A stretch of 43,058 nucleotides of DNA from Planctomycetota bacterium (lineage in GTDB: Bacteria; Planctomycetota; UBA1135). The DNA is taken from positions 1-43,058 of the forward strand of contig JAJRZS010000021.1 of NCBI GenBank assembly GCA_024275135.1. The letters run 5' to 3'. Positions 33,010-41,258 of this stretch are shown here, piece by piece; positions within the stretch are counted from its first letter, which is position 1, and each line of letters opens with the position of its first letter. The notes beneath the pieces are model-generated. The model was not told where the DNA came from. It ran no database searches and saw nothing but the letters and a program-made list of their open reading frames with translations. Position numbers and translations under genes: made by a program.

Positions 33010-34809
33010 ATGACTGCATCCACAGCTTTGCGTGCCGTGTTCCTCTGCCCAGGGGAATCGCCTCCAGCGGGCGTATTGCGGCTGTTGCAACATCCCGAGG
33101 TTGATCTCAAGGGGGTGGAGTTCGATGCTTGGCTGGCTGGTTTGGATTTGCAAAGCTCGCCGCCTGCCATGGTGGTGGCCGTGGGCGGAAAGTCGTTCAT
33201 TCAAAACTTGCGCCGCCAACCGCAATGCAGCTGTTTGCCAATTTTTCAATGGGGGAGTGCAACCCAGGTTGAGCCTGGTTGGGATGGTGCTTTGGTGCGG
33301 TGGAGTGAGCCTGTGTTGGCACAGGTGCGCTGCTGGCAACAGCAATTGGAAAAATTTGAGCCCTTTGTCGAGGCTGACCCACAGGATCGGCGGGAGCATG
33401 GCTTTCTGCGCTTTTTGGCGACGCGGGGTTCCGCTTCTACGGACGATGCCAAGGTTTTCGGTGTGGCTGCCCCCTTTGCTGCTTTTCGCCGCTGGCAACA
33501 ACGAGGTTGGTGTGTGGGCAGTCCCCGCCATATGCAAGCAACGCCCTTGCTTCACGAGGTCGTTGCCCGCGCGCATCTGCAAGTTGCGGAAGCACCGCCT
33601 TCGCAAGATGGAATCCAGGCCATGCCTCAGACGCCAGGCCAAGGTCGCGGCTGGTTCCGCAAGGGCTTTCATCTAGGTTTGGGTTTGCTCGTGGTTTGCG
33701 CTCTGCTCTATGCGGTTGGCGGCTTGGATTGGGTCCTGCCGTCGCCACGCGCCGCGGTGGTTGTTGGTTCCACTCCAAAGCCGCCACAACCTCCAGCCGC
33801 GCAAGCAAAGGTGGAGCCGACATCCTCCTTGCCGGAATTGGCTTTGGATGCTCATTTGGTGCGTCCCAAGCGTGCTGTCACCGCTCCTATCGATGGACGG
33901 ATTCAATGGCGTTTGGTGGCCGATTCGCAAGTGACGGATGGCGCTACCTTGGGAGTGGTTACACAGATTGCAGGTTTGGATCGTTCCCAACGCTTGGCAG
34001 ACCTGTTGGCGCAGATGGAGCAAGAGCAACAAAACCAACGCCAACTTGCCCATCAACAGTGGCAACAAGAATTGCGTTTGGCCAAAGCCGATGCTGCGGC
34101 CCTGCAAGAGGATGTGGTGGATTTACAGCGCCGCTTGCCGCCGCTCAAAGCCCGTTATGAACATGCTTTGGAGTTGGCCGAGCAAGGCGTATACAGCTTT
34201 CGCCAAGTGCAACCCGATCACCAAGCCTATTTGCAGCTGCAAACTCGACTCGCCGAGAAAAAGCAGGAAGCTGCGCGGGGGCAGCAGCAGGTGAAAACCT
34301 TGGAAGAAGCTGGGCCTCGCTTTTCTCCGCAATCCTGGGAAATGCAAAGGCGCAGCTTGCAGGTGCAGTTGGAAGAAGCGCGGACATCCCAAGTTCGCCT
34401 GCCGGTGGTGGCGGTGACTGCTGGCGATTTTCACCCGCTTTTGGCGGACGGCGATGCCTGTGTGGCGGGCCAGGAGGTGGCTCAAATCCTTCCGCAAAAC
34501 GAGGGCTATTTGGAGGCGGTGTTGGCGACTGCCGACTGGGATGCCGCCTATCTACAGGGGAATGCGCGCTTGCGTCGCCCCGGTCTCAGTAGTTGGATGC
34601 CGACTCGAATCTTGGAGGCGTATTCCACCAAGGAAGGAATCACTCGCCTCCACTTGCGGCTACCTGTAGGCTGGCTCGACGACGCCGTGGCCCAGGCTGC
34701 TGCCGCTCAGCAGCTGCTGGAAGTCCGCTTGGCGGCTCCCATTTCTGTTTCAAAATCGCCACAAGCCACCCAACCAAACTCCTCCTCGCCCGTAGAGTCT
34801 TCGGAATGA
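33010..34809 (+). CDS. HlyD-like membrane-fusion protein with a large N-terminal cytoplasmic domain
   Basis: 599 aa from ATG 33010, the first ATG; TTG 32950 is an alternative. Residues 1-120 have alternating beta/alpha elements (ALRAVFLCPGESP, AMVVAVGGKSFIQNLR) that look like a degenerate receiver-type domain. Residues ~131-190 are a further small domain I do not recognise. One membrane helix (219-238) follows, then a periplasmic half: lipoyl-like AVTAPIDGRIQWRLVADSQV (289-308), a long Gln/Glu-rich coiled coil (322-460), the second lipoyl half (464-495) and a beta domain. Membrane-fusion proteins bridge inner-membrane transporters to outer-membrane channels, but no transporter gene is adjacent. 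Followed by ATGA overlap to a lipoprotein gene. Confidence 0.65.
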   Translation: MTASTALRAVFLCPGESPPAGVLRLLQHPEVDLKGVEFDAWLAGLDLQSSPPAMVVAVGGKSFIQNLRRQPQCSCLPIFQWGSATQVEPGWDGALVRWSEPVLAQVRCWQQQLEKFEPFVEADPQDRREHGFLRFLATRGSASTDDAKVFGVAAPFAAFRRWQQRGWCVGSPRHMQATPLLHEVVARAHLQVAEAPPSQDGIQAMPQTPGQGRGWFRKGFHLGLGLLVVCALLYAVGGLDWVLPSPRAAVVVGSTPKPPQPPAAQAKVEPTSSLPELALDAHLVRPKRAVTAPIDGRIQWRLVADSQVTDGATLGVVTQIAGLDRSQRLADLLAQMEQEQQNQRQLAHQQWQQELRLAKADAAALQEDVVDLQRRLPPLKARYEHALELAEQGVYSFRQVQPDHQAYLQLQTRLAEKKQEAARGQQQVKTLEEAGPRFSPQSWEMQRRSLQVQLEEARTSQVRLPVVAVTAGDFHPLLADGDACVAGQEVAQILPQNEGYLEAVLATADWDAAYLQGNARLRRPGLSSWMPTRILEAYSTKEGITRLHLRLPVGWLDDAVAQAAAAQQLLEVRLAAPISVSKSPQATQPNSSSPVESSE

Positions 34810-35201
34810 AAACCGTTCTCCACCTCAGCGCTCTTTGTGCATTGTTGCTTCCCTTGTCGGCTTGTGTTTTGGCTGCCGGTGCGGCGATTGGTGCCGGCGC
34901 CATGTACTCGATGGGGGAAGATTCCACCGAGCTGTATTTGGACGCCGGGTTGGATGATGTTTTTGCTGCCGCACAGGCTGAGTTTCGCGAGCGTGGGGTA
35001 ATGGAAGAACTGGAGGCTGGCGATAAGGAGGGCTACATCAAAGCCCGCGTGGATACCGAAGATGTCGAGGTGTTCCTCACCAAGCTCACGGAAAGCACCA
35101 CCCGTATGGTGGTCAAAGCGCGCAAGTGGAGAGAAATGGCGCCTGCCCTGGAGGTGGCGGAGCGCGTGGCCGATCGCATTGCCTATCGCGTCAACCACTA
35201 A
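34806..35201 (+). CDS. Small lipoprotein, DUF3568-like
   Basis: 131 aa from ATG 34806, overlapping the membrane-fusion gene stop as ATGA. Lipobox LSAC (Cys20), then a glycine/alanine-rich hydrophobic stretch (VLAAGAAIGAGAMYSMGE) and a C-terminal domain (YLDAGLDDVFAAAQAEFRERG through RVADRIAYRVN) that fits the DUF3568 pattern: a repeated-type fold with one predicted beta sheet. Function is not known for the family; the operon context suggests a partner of the membrane-fusion protein. Its stop overlaps the rsmJ ATG by one base. Confidence 0.7.
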   Translation: MKTVLHLSALCALLLPLSACVLAAGAAIGAGAMYSMGEDSTELYLDAGLDDVFAAAQAEFRERGVMEELEAGDKEGYIKARVDTEDVEVFLTKLTESTTRMVVKARKWREMAPALEVAERVADRIAYRVNH

Positions 35202-35878
35202 TGCATCCGGCATCTCCTTGCCTGCAAGCCGAAGCCGACGGCTTGTATCTTCTTGGGCAAGCGGGACGCATGAAGGTGGATTTTGCTGCGGGGGTCTTGG
35301 CCTTTCGTCGCCAACATGGCGGCGGCCGCGGACAAGCGATTGCGCGCGCGGTTGGGCTCAAGGGCGGAATTCGCTCCATACGCATCGCCGACCTCACAGC
35401 CGGCATGGGGCGGGATGCCTTTATCTTGGCCACCTTGGGCTGCGAGGTTTTCGCCATCGAACGCCACCCGATGATTCACTCCCTATTGGAAGATGGCCTG
35501 CAGCGCGCGCGTGCCGACACCACAGTGGCCGCCGAATTGGAAAATCGTTTGCGGCTGGTACATGCCGACTCCATGGCTTTACTTCAGGCCTGGCCGGAAG
35601 GGGCCTTGGCTGCCTTTCAGCCCGAGGTCCTGTATTTGGATCCCATGCACCCACCACGCAAAAAGAGTGCCCTGGCGCGCAAAGAAATGCGTTTGTTCCG
35701 TGAGGTGGTGGGGGAAGATTTAGATCAAGTTGCCTTGTTGCAGGCGGCCTTGCGTTGTCCCGTGCAGAGGGTGGTGGTGAAAAGGCCGCAAGGCAGCCAG
35801 CCTTTGGCCGAGGGGGTGCACCATGCGCTTTCAGGTCGAACCACGCGCTTTGACATCTATCTCCCGCACCAAGGCTGA
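35201..35878 (+). CDS. rsmJ: 16S rRNA (guanine-1516-N2)-methyltransferase RsmJ-like
   Basis: 225 aa from ATG 35201, which overlaps the lipoprotein stop (TAATG). SAM motif I IADLTAGMGRDAFILATLG; substrate-side GGGRGQAIARAVGLKGG; catalytic motif LYLDPMHPPRKKSALARKEM; and FREVVGEDLDQVALLQAAL. This is the RsmJ pattern, although the family is best known from gammaproteobacteria, so transfer or a deep branch is possible. Methylates N2 of a guanine in the small-subunit rRNA. A TAGAAT box at its stop codon serves the next gene. Confidence 0.9.
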   Translation: MHPASPCLQAEADGLYLLGQAGRMKVDFAAGVLAFRRQHGGGRGQAIARAVGLKGGIRSIRIADLTAGMGRDAFILATLGCEVFAIERHPMIHSLLEDGLQRARADTTVAAELENRLRLVHADSMALLQAWPEGALAAFQPEVLYLDPMHPPRKKSALARKEMRLFREVVGEDLDQVALLQAALRCPVQRVVVKRPQGSQPLAEGVHHALSGRTTRFDIYLPHQG

Positions 35879-35884
35879 TAGAAT
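35879..35884 (+). promoter_or_regulatory. TAGAAT -10-like box before nadA
   Basis: GCTGATAGAAT begins at the last base after the rsmJ stop region, 22 bases before the nadA ATG. It would give nadA its own promoter with a leader of about 15 bases. Confidence 0.4.
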
Positions 35885-35906
35885 CTCGGTTTTGCCTGCG
35901 CCTACC

Positions 35907-36866
35907 ATGCCCACCGACACCACCGATTTACTCACGGTTCCCGAGCCTGATGTCATCCGCGATTGGGCAACCGAACGAGGCATCCTCATTCTTGCTCACA
36001 GCTATCAGGATGGCTTTTTGCAAGAGGCGGCCCATTTTGTTGGTGATAGCTTGGAACTTGCGCGCAAAGCCGCCGAGGCTCAAGCCAAGGCCATTTGTTT
36101 TTGCGGAGTGCACTTTATGGCGGAAACGGCCAAACTCTTATGCCCCGAGGCCGAAGTCTTTGTTCCCGATTTGGACGCAGGTTGTTCCTTGGCGGATAGT
36201 TGCAAGGCCGAAGATTTGGTGCAATACCAAAAGCATCTCACGCAAAAACTCGGCCAGCGTCCGGTCACCATTGCCTATGTGAATTGTTCGGCAGCGGTGA
36301 AAGCAGCTTGCGACATCATTTGTACCAGTGGCAATGCGCGGGAGGTGGTGGAGTCGGTGCCTGCAGAACAGCCCATTTTGTTTGTGCCCGACCGCCACCT
36401 TGGAGGTTGGCTGCAGGAAACCTTAGGCCGCGAAATGCTTTTGTGGAACGGAGCCTGTGAGGTGCATGAATTGTTTTCCGTCGAAACTTTGTTGGCGATG
36501 AAGGCGGAGCACCCCCAGGCTCTGGTGTTGTCCCACCCCGAATGCCCGAAGGCCGTGCGTGATGTCAGCGATTATGTCTTGGGAACGGCCGGCATGTTGC
36601 GTTTGGTGAAGGAGCATGCAGGTCAAACATTTTTGATTGGCACCGAAGCCAATTTGATTTACCGCTTCGAGAAAGAAGCCCCGCAAAACACGTATTTACC
36701 GGCGCCAGGTGCCTCTTGTGCCTGCAACCTTTGCCCTTATATGGCATTGAACACGCCAGAGAAGCTATGGGCCAGCTTGCATGCCCGCGGCCCGGTGGTG
36801 GAAGTGGAGGAGGTTTATGTGGAGCCGGCACGTAGGGCTTTGCAACGGATGTTGGATTTAAATTAA
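35907..36866 (+). CDS. nadA: Quinolinate synthase NadA
   Basis: 319 aa from ATG 35907. It condenses iminoaspartate (from NadB) with dihydroxyacetone phosphate to quinolinate, the de novo NAD precursor, using a [4Fe-4S] cluster. Expected cluster ligands: Cys93 (LDAGCSLADSC), Cys184 (WNGACEVHE) and Cys276 (CACNLCPYM). LILAHSYQDGFLQEAAHFVGD, FCGVHFMAETAKLLCP and the LSHPECP segment are family marks. Quinolinate leads to nicotinic acid adenine dinucleotide, the substrate of LarB encoded at 21811-22575. nadB and nadC are not in the window. A terminator follows 22 bases after the stop. Confidence 0.96.
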   Translation: MPTDTTDLLTVPEPDVIRDWATERGILILAHSYQDGFLQEAAHFVGDSLELARKAAEAQAKAICFCGVHFMAETAKLLCPEAEVFVPDLDAGCSLADSCKAEDLVQYQKHLTQKLGQRPVTIAYVNCSAAVKAACDIICTSGNAREVVESVPAEQPILFVPDRHLGGWLQETLGREMLLWNGACEVHELFSVETLLAMKAEHPQALVLSHPECPKAVRDVSDYVLGTAGMLRLVKEHAGQTFLIGTEANLIYRFEKEAPQNTYLPAPGASCACNLCPYMALNTPEKLWASLHARGPVVEVEEVYVEPARRALQRMLDLN

Positions 36867-36887
36867 TCAAAAAAAGATTTTATCGGG

Positions 36888-36917
36888 CGCTAAAACGCCT
36901 ATTTTTTAGCGGTTTTT
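36888..36917 (+). terminator. Probable intrinsic terminator of nadA
   Basis: CGCTAAAA (36888-36895) pairs with TTTTAGCG (36904-36911) over an eight-base loop, then GTTTTT follows. The stem is A/T rich, so it may be weak, but position just after nadA and the T-run fit. Confidence 0.6.
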
Positions 36918-36948
36918 AGGAGTACGCTTTGCTAGGGTGGCTCTTGCC

Positions 36949-36983
36949 TCCATCCCTCCACTCCATCCCTCCACTCCATCCCT
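36949..36983 (+). repeat. 13-bp tandem repeat, C-rich
   Basis: TCCATCCCTCCAC occurs at 36949-36961 and 36962-36974, followed by a partial copy TCCATCCCT (36975-36983), 2.7 units in all. It ends 12 bases before the ATG of the FG-GAP gene. The other strand is rich in GGG/GG runs. Copy number could vary and affect expression. Confidence 0.8.
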
Positions 36984-36995
36984 AAAACAAGACAC

Positions 36996-38711
36996 ATGCT
37001 GGTTTTTCGCATTTTTTGGCTGCTTTGCGTGCCTTTTCTTCTTGCCCCCATGGCTGACGGGCAGCTGCTCGGCGGGGCCATGGAGCTTCTTCGAACCCAT
37101 CAAGGAACCCAAGCTTCGGAGTCTTTCGGTTCTACAGTAGCCAGCATCCAAGATATCGATGGCGATGGAATTCCAGAATTGGTGGCTGCCGCTCCCTACT
37201 TCGACGCCCAAGGCGTCACTTCTGCAGGTGCCGTCTTCGTTTATTCCGGGGCTTCCGGCAATCTTATTTATCAACTTGAAGGTACCGCCGCCTGGGACAA
37301 CTTTGGCAGATCGCTTTGTGTTGGTGCCGATGCAGACGGTGATGGGATCCAGGACATCATTGTGGGGGCTCCATCTGCGGATCCTGGAGGGTTAAACGGC
37401 GCAGGCTCCGTTTATCTGTTTTCTGGAGCTACTGGAACCATAATCCATCAATGGGACGGCCAAAACCAAAGTGATGGGTTCGGAATTAGCGTTGCTCTGG
37501 TAGGCGATCTAAATCAAAGTGGTTTCAGCGATGTTGCTATAGGTGCCAATCGTTTCGATCCCAATGGTGCCATCGATGCAGGTGCAGTGTTCTTGTATGA
37601 TGGTTTAACGGGTGCACAACTATTTCAGGTGGATGGTTTGGCTGCTGCCGATGGATTTGGCGCAACCCTTCTACAGATAGGAGATCTTGATGGAGATAGC
37701 ATTCCTGATTTCTTGGCCTCTGCTCAAGGAACGAGTTTATTTAATCCAATAGTGGAGTATGTTCAGGCCCTATCTGGCGCTAATGGGGTTTTGTTGTATC
37801 AGTTGGATGCCGCAACGTCTGGTGATTCCTTTGGTGCTGCACTTGGCGCTGCTGGAGATTTAGATGGGGATAGCATCAACGACTATTTGGTTGGTGCCCC
37901 CGACGCCATTGGCTCAGCTTCCTTGTGGAAATCCGGTACGGTAACCTTGGTTTCGGGGGCGACAGGTGTTGTCCTTGCTTTTCTCGAAGGAAATGCCGCT
38001 TTTGAACGCTTTGGCTCTGCGGTGAACACTGCGGGGGATATTAATGTTGATGGTACTCCTGATTTTTTGGTGGGTGTGCCCAATGCGAACTCTGTTAACG
38101 GGGTTCAAACCGGATTGGTTCTCCTGTATTCTGGGTCGGATTTCTCACAGCTGAGCTCTTTCGCTGGAGTGAATCTTTTTGACGGTATGGGAACTTCCGT
38201 TGTTTCTTTGGGTGATTGGACTGGGGATGGTTTGCCGGAATTGGGGATGTCTGCACCCTCTGTGATGGCGAATGGCTTAGCTGGTGCTGGGGAAATCTAT
38301 GTGTATTCTCGCAATCCTTTTCTCACTGCGACCACCACCTCGATTTCTGTCGGCTCCACCAACCTGATAGGTTTTGTGCTTGATTTTCCTTCCAATGCTG
38401 GATTGGATGAATACAAAATTCTCTTCTCTTCTTCAGGAACAGCTCCATTCCAATATGGCGTCAGCATTCCGTTAACCTTAGATGGGATGGTTCTGCAAAC
38501 CTTCTTTGGGCAATACCCTTTTCCCTACTCTTCGGGCATGACAGGAACTCTCGGCATGTCAGGTCAGGCTGTTGGACATATCGGTTTCCCCGCCAACTCC
38601 TTGGCCGGATCTTATGTAGGCCTTACTCTGTGGGCGGCTGCTGTTGTCAACAAACCGGCCCAACTCCCAGAGTATTCTTCAATGGCAATACCTTTAACCG
38701 TTGTTCCTTAA
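36996..38711 (+). CDS. Secreted FG-GAP repeat protein, paralogue of the gene at 27116
   Basis: 571 aa. Signal peptide (LVFRIFWLLCVPFLLAPMADG). Seven FG-GAP/propeller repeats run from about residue 30 to 430: FGSTVASIQDIDGDGIPELV, NFGRSLCVGADADGDGIQDI, GFGISVALVGDLNQSGFSD, GFGATLLQIGDLDGDSIPD, SFGAALGAAGDLDGDSIND, RFGSAVNTAGDINVDGTPD and GMGTSVVSLGDWTGDGLPE, each with DxDGD-type calcium loops. The remaining ~130 residues are a beta-rich tail. Likely a surface or extracellular protein. The AUG is preceded by the C-rich tandem repeat and by CTAAAAC, which may be a -10-like box. Confidence 0.88.
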   Translation: MLVFRIFWLLCVPFLLAPMADGQLLGGAMELLRTHQGTQASESFGSTVASIQDIDGDGIPELVAAAPYFDAQGVTSAGAVFVYSGASGNLIYQLEGTAAWDNFGRSLCVGADADGDGIQDIIVGAPSADPGGLNGAGSVYLFSGATGTIIHQWDGQNQSDGFGISVALVGDLNQSGFSDVAIGANRFDPNGAIDAGAVFLYDGLTGAQLFQVDGLAAADGFGATLLQIGDLDGDSIPDFLASAQGTSLFNPIVEYVQALSGANGVLLYQLDAATSGDSFGAALGAAGDLDGDSINDYLVGAPDAIGSASLWKSGTVTLVSGATGVVLAFLEGNAAFERFGSAVNTAGDINVDGTPDFLVGVPNANSVNGVQTGLVLLYSGSDFSQLSSFAGVNLFDGMGTSVVSLGDWTGDGLPELGMSAPSVMANGLAGAGEIYVYSRNPFLTATTTSISVGSTNLIGFVLDFPSNAGLDEYKILFSSSGTAPFQYGVSIPLTLDGMVLQTFFGQYPFPYSSGMTGTLGMSGQAVGHIGFPANSLAGSYVGLTLWAAAVVNKPAQLPEYSSMAIPLTVVP

Positions 38712-38951
38712 CGCTGTTGGCGCCCTCCGGAAATGCGGGAGGAAGTTTGCTGGTTCCCGGTTCATGGAAGCTGAGTGCTCTTGGCGCCTTAAAGGGTGTT
38801 GTCGCTAACACTGTGCAATGCCGGACCGACGCAGGATGGCTCCTCCAGTGCCTGCCCTCTTGGGTACCCACCAGGCTGCTTGCTGGTTTTCCCAATTTGG
38901 GGCTTTTTCCACGCGCGGCTATCCTACGCACCTTCTTTTTCCCCGAATACC

Positions 38952-40016
38952 ATGAGCGCTTCCTACTCCGACATCCAGTCCATCCTCGGCGATAAGGCCG
39001 AGTCTTTGCTTGGCCACACTTGCTCCACCATCTCCAAGGAGCGCCTCCATTTGCCTGGTCCGCAATGGCTGGATCAAGTGCATGGGATGTCGGATCGTCC
39101 CACCCGGGCTTTGGGTGGTTTGGCCGCTTTGCTGAATCATGGACGTCTAGCTGGCACTGGCTATGTATCCATTCTCCCTGTCGACCAGGGGATTGAACAT
39201 ACCGGTGGTGCTTCTTTCGCTCCTAATCCCGATTATTTCGACCCGGAAAAAATTGTGGAACTGGCGATGGAGGGTGGCTGCAATGCGGTGGCCTCCACCT
39301 TGGGGGTTTTAGGTGCTGTGGCACGTAAATATGCGCATAAGATTCCCTTTATGGTGAAGCTGAATCACAACGAGATCCTGTCTTATCCAAACTTCTACGA
39401 CCAAACCATGTTCGCCTCTGTAGAGCAGGCTTTTGATATGGGCGCGCAGGCTGTAGGGGCCACCATTTACTACGGCAGCCATGAATCCCGTCGGCAGATT
39501 CAAGAAATCTCCGACGCCTTTGCCCGCGCTCATGAATTGGGCATGGCCACGGTGTTGTGGTGCTACTTGCGCAACTCGGCATTCAAAAAAGATGGAATCG
39601 ATTATCACGACGCCGCCGATTTGACCGGCCAGGCCAACCATCTTGGCGTCACCATTCAGGCCGACATTGTCAAACAAAAACTGCCTACCAAAAACAACCC
39701 GGGCTTTACCGACATTGGTTTTGGCAAAACCCACGATAAGGTTTACAGCGAGTTGTCCAGCGATCATCCCATCGACATGTGCCGGTATCAAATCGCCAAT
39801 AGCTACATGGGACGTGCTGGATTGATCAACTCGGGTGGCGCTTCTGGCGCCAACGACCTAGCCCAAGCTGTGGAAACGGCCGTGGTGAACAAGCGTGCCG
39901 GTGGCATGGGATTGATTTCAGGCCGTAAAGCCTTTCAAAAGCCCATGGCCGAAGGGGTGGAGTTGCTTCACGCCATTCAAGATGTCTACCTCTGCCACGA
40001 AGTCACGATTGCTTAA
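38952..40016 (+). CDS. fbaB: Fructose-bisphosphate aldolase class I, FbaB/DhnA type
   Basis: 354 aa from ATG 38952; the frame is open farther upstream without a sensible start. The Schiff-base Lys is Lys241 in [10 protein letters not shown], as in E. coli Fba[38 protein letters not shown] and [12 protein letters not shown] are family marks; the phosphate-binding end has [15 protein letters not shown]. It interconverts fructose 1,6-bisphosphate with dihydroxyacetone phosphate and glyceraldehyde 3-phosphate without metal. The 240-base gap before it contains no gene I can support; TATCCT (38920-38925) may be its -10 box. No clear terminator follows. Confidence 0.95.
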   Translation: MSASYSDIQSILGDKAESLLGHTCSTISKERLHLPGPQWLDQVHGMSDRPTRALGGLAALLNHGRLAGTGYVSILPVDQGIEHTGGASFAPNPDYFDPEKIVELAMEGGCNAVASTLGVLGAVARKYAHKIPFMVKLNHNEILSYPNFYDQTMFASVEQAFDMGAQAVGATIYYGSHESRRQIQEISDAFARAHELGMATVLWCYLRNSAFKKDGIDYHDAADLTGQANHLGVTIQADIVKQKLPTKNNPGFTDIGFGKTHDKVYSELSSDHPIDMCRYQIANSYMGRAGLINSGGASGANDLAQAVETAVVNKRAGGMGLISGRKAFQKPMAEGVELLHAIQDVYLCHEVTIA

Positions 40017-40655
40017 GAGCCAGCGCGATTATCCGCCCCATTTCTGCTAAACCTGCCTCGTGCTTCCCTCTCTCTTCCAGGTGGGGCTTGCGTACCCTGA
40101 TCCAACCATCGTAGATCCCTGGCGGCCCCAGGTAATCCCGGTCCCTTTGTCCCAGACGGCTTCCATTTCCTCCTAAAATATAGATGGGGCATTGAGTTCC
40201 TTAGGGTGGCTTGCACTGTGAATTTGGGAACGCACTTGGAAGGAATGCTTCGTCGGATGTACCTACTTGCAGCCGGGCAATTACGAAGCGTTTCTCTCTT
40301 GGCGAGAGGAAGATCCGGGCTGTGCGGCCTCCTCGTACTTTCGCGTCGTTCCGGCTCAACATGCCATCGTTTTCAATCAAACGAATCTTGGCCGGAGAAT
40401 CTTGGGATTTTGGGGCGTTTCCCGAGGACGCGGAATGTCGGTGGATCGACCAGGGAGGGAACGTGGGAGAGGTGGTGCCGTTGACCGAGTTCCCCATGTC
40501 GGTGGGATTCAAGGGCAACCAATTACGCCCTTTTCTTTCAGCCTCGTCAAGAAAATAGGGACAGCACTTGGGGTAGGCTCACAGTTTTGGCCGCAGGCGC
40601 CTCGATGGAGTACTCCCGCAGATTAGGTTTCTGCAAGCCATCCGCGAAGCCTTCT
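40017..40655. other. Gene-free 639-base region between fbaB and the pilin gene
   Basis: I see no gene here that I can support. Short open frames exist on both strands (the longest about 115 codons, 40211-40558, plus strand) but none has a recognisable domain, a Shine-Dalgarno or a homologous look, and they overlap each other. GAAAATAGGGACAGCACT at 40551-40568 resembles a short motif that I recall near REP-associated (Y1) transposases. The stretch could be a decayed gene, a mobile-element remnant or long 3' regions of the two converging genes. Confidence 0.5.
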
Positions 40656-41168
40656 CTACCATTGATACTCCCCAGGAGAGCTGACTTGCCATCCTTGGGT
40701 GGGGCGTACCGGATCATAAAAGGGATTGCTGACGTAATAGGTGGAGGGGGTGGTGTTGATGACAAACTTAAAATCGTAGCCGTCCGAGCGGTACATGTAA
40801 CCGGCCGCCCCGCTGTCGGGGTAGTTGGGGTCGGGGTCCTTGGGCAAATAGGGCAGATAATTCGGGACTAGGTTCGGGATATAACCGGCTGCGTCATAGC
40901 CATAGCTGCCATAGTTGGCGGCATCTCCATGCCACTCCCCGTTGGTGCTTGGATAGCTGCCATGCTCCTTGTAATAGTGGGCCAGGGTGGCGGCCACGGC
41001 GCGTAAATCCGTGGCTCGTCGAGCATCCTTCGCGATATTGGCATCGTCTTCCAAGGTTGGAGCGAGAATGCCGGCGAGTAGGGCCAAGATGGTGACCACA
41101 ATCATCAGCTCGAGAATGGTGAAGGCCCGAATCGGGCCGGGGGTTGTGCGGAGAGAAAAACGGTGCAT
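40656..41168 (-). CDS. GspG-like pseudopilin
   Basis: 170 aa. Prepilin leader of 15 residues ending A/FTILELMIVVTILALL: Phe+1 and Glu+5 are present but residue -1 is Ala instead of the usual Gly. A helical spine follows (IAKDARRATDLRAVAATLAHYYKEHGSYP), then a C-terminal domain with YLPYLPKDPDPNYP and YRSDGYDFKFV, which is the GspG calcium-loop region. It ends GEYQW. Such proteins build type II secretion pseudopili or type IV-like filaments. The paralogue at 41259 lies 90 bases upstream with a terminator between. Good Shine-Dalgarno (AAGGA) before the ATG. Assembly genes are not in the window. Confidence 0.85.
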   Translation of the reverse strand: MHRFSLRTTPGPIRAFTILELMIVVTILALLAGILAPTLEDDANIAKDARRATDLRAVAATLAHYYKEHGSYPSTNGEWHGDAANYGSYGYDAAGYIPNLVPNYLPYLPKDPDPNYPDSGAAGYMYRSDGYDFKFVINTTPSTYYVSNPFYDPVRPTQGWQVSSPGEYQW

Positions 41169-41201
41169 ACCTTCCTTTATCGGCAGTTTGGTTATTGGGC
41201 C

Positions 41202-41235
41202 AAAAGAAAAACCGCCGATCCAGGGGATCGGCGGT
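41202..41235 (-). terminator. Terminator between the two pseudopilin genes
   Basis: ACCGCCGATCC (41211-41221) pairs perfectly with GGATCGGCGGT (41225-41235) over a three-base loop; on the minus strand the T-rich run TTTTTCTTTTG follows. It lies 23 bases after the stop of the first pseudopilin and before the second, so it should reduce or stop read-through. Confidence 0.9.
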
Positions 41236-41258
41236 GAAGACCTTAAGCCGAAAGGGGC

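Noticed and set aside
32856..33104. 82-codon plus-strand frame starting at the Fur box
   Set aside because: Arg/Cys-rich without homology; the region is explained by the operator and the divergent promoters.
33507..34160. 217-codon plus-strand frame inside the membrane-fusion gene
   Set aside because: Cys/Arg/Trp-rich composition and full overlap with the coiled-coil-encoding frame mark it as an out-of-frame shadow.
38712..38951. Possible continuation of the FG-GAP protein by frameshift
   Set aside because: The frame after the stop lacks FG-GAP repeats, and the upstream protein already has a plausible ending, so there is no evidence of a break.
40211..40558. 115-codon frame in the gene-poor region
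   Set aside because: No domain, no ribosome site, and competing frames of similar length on both strands; kept only as part of an unexplained region.
40580..40684. Protein-like plus-strand string ending DTPQES opposite the pseudopilin 3' end
   Set aside because: It is antisense to the certain pilin C-terminus and has no start of its own.
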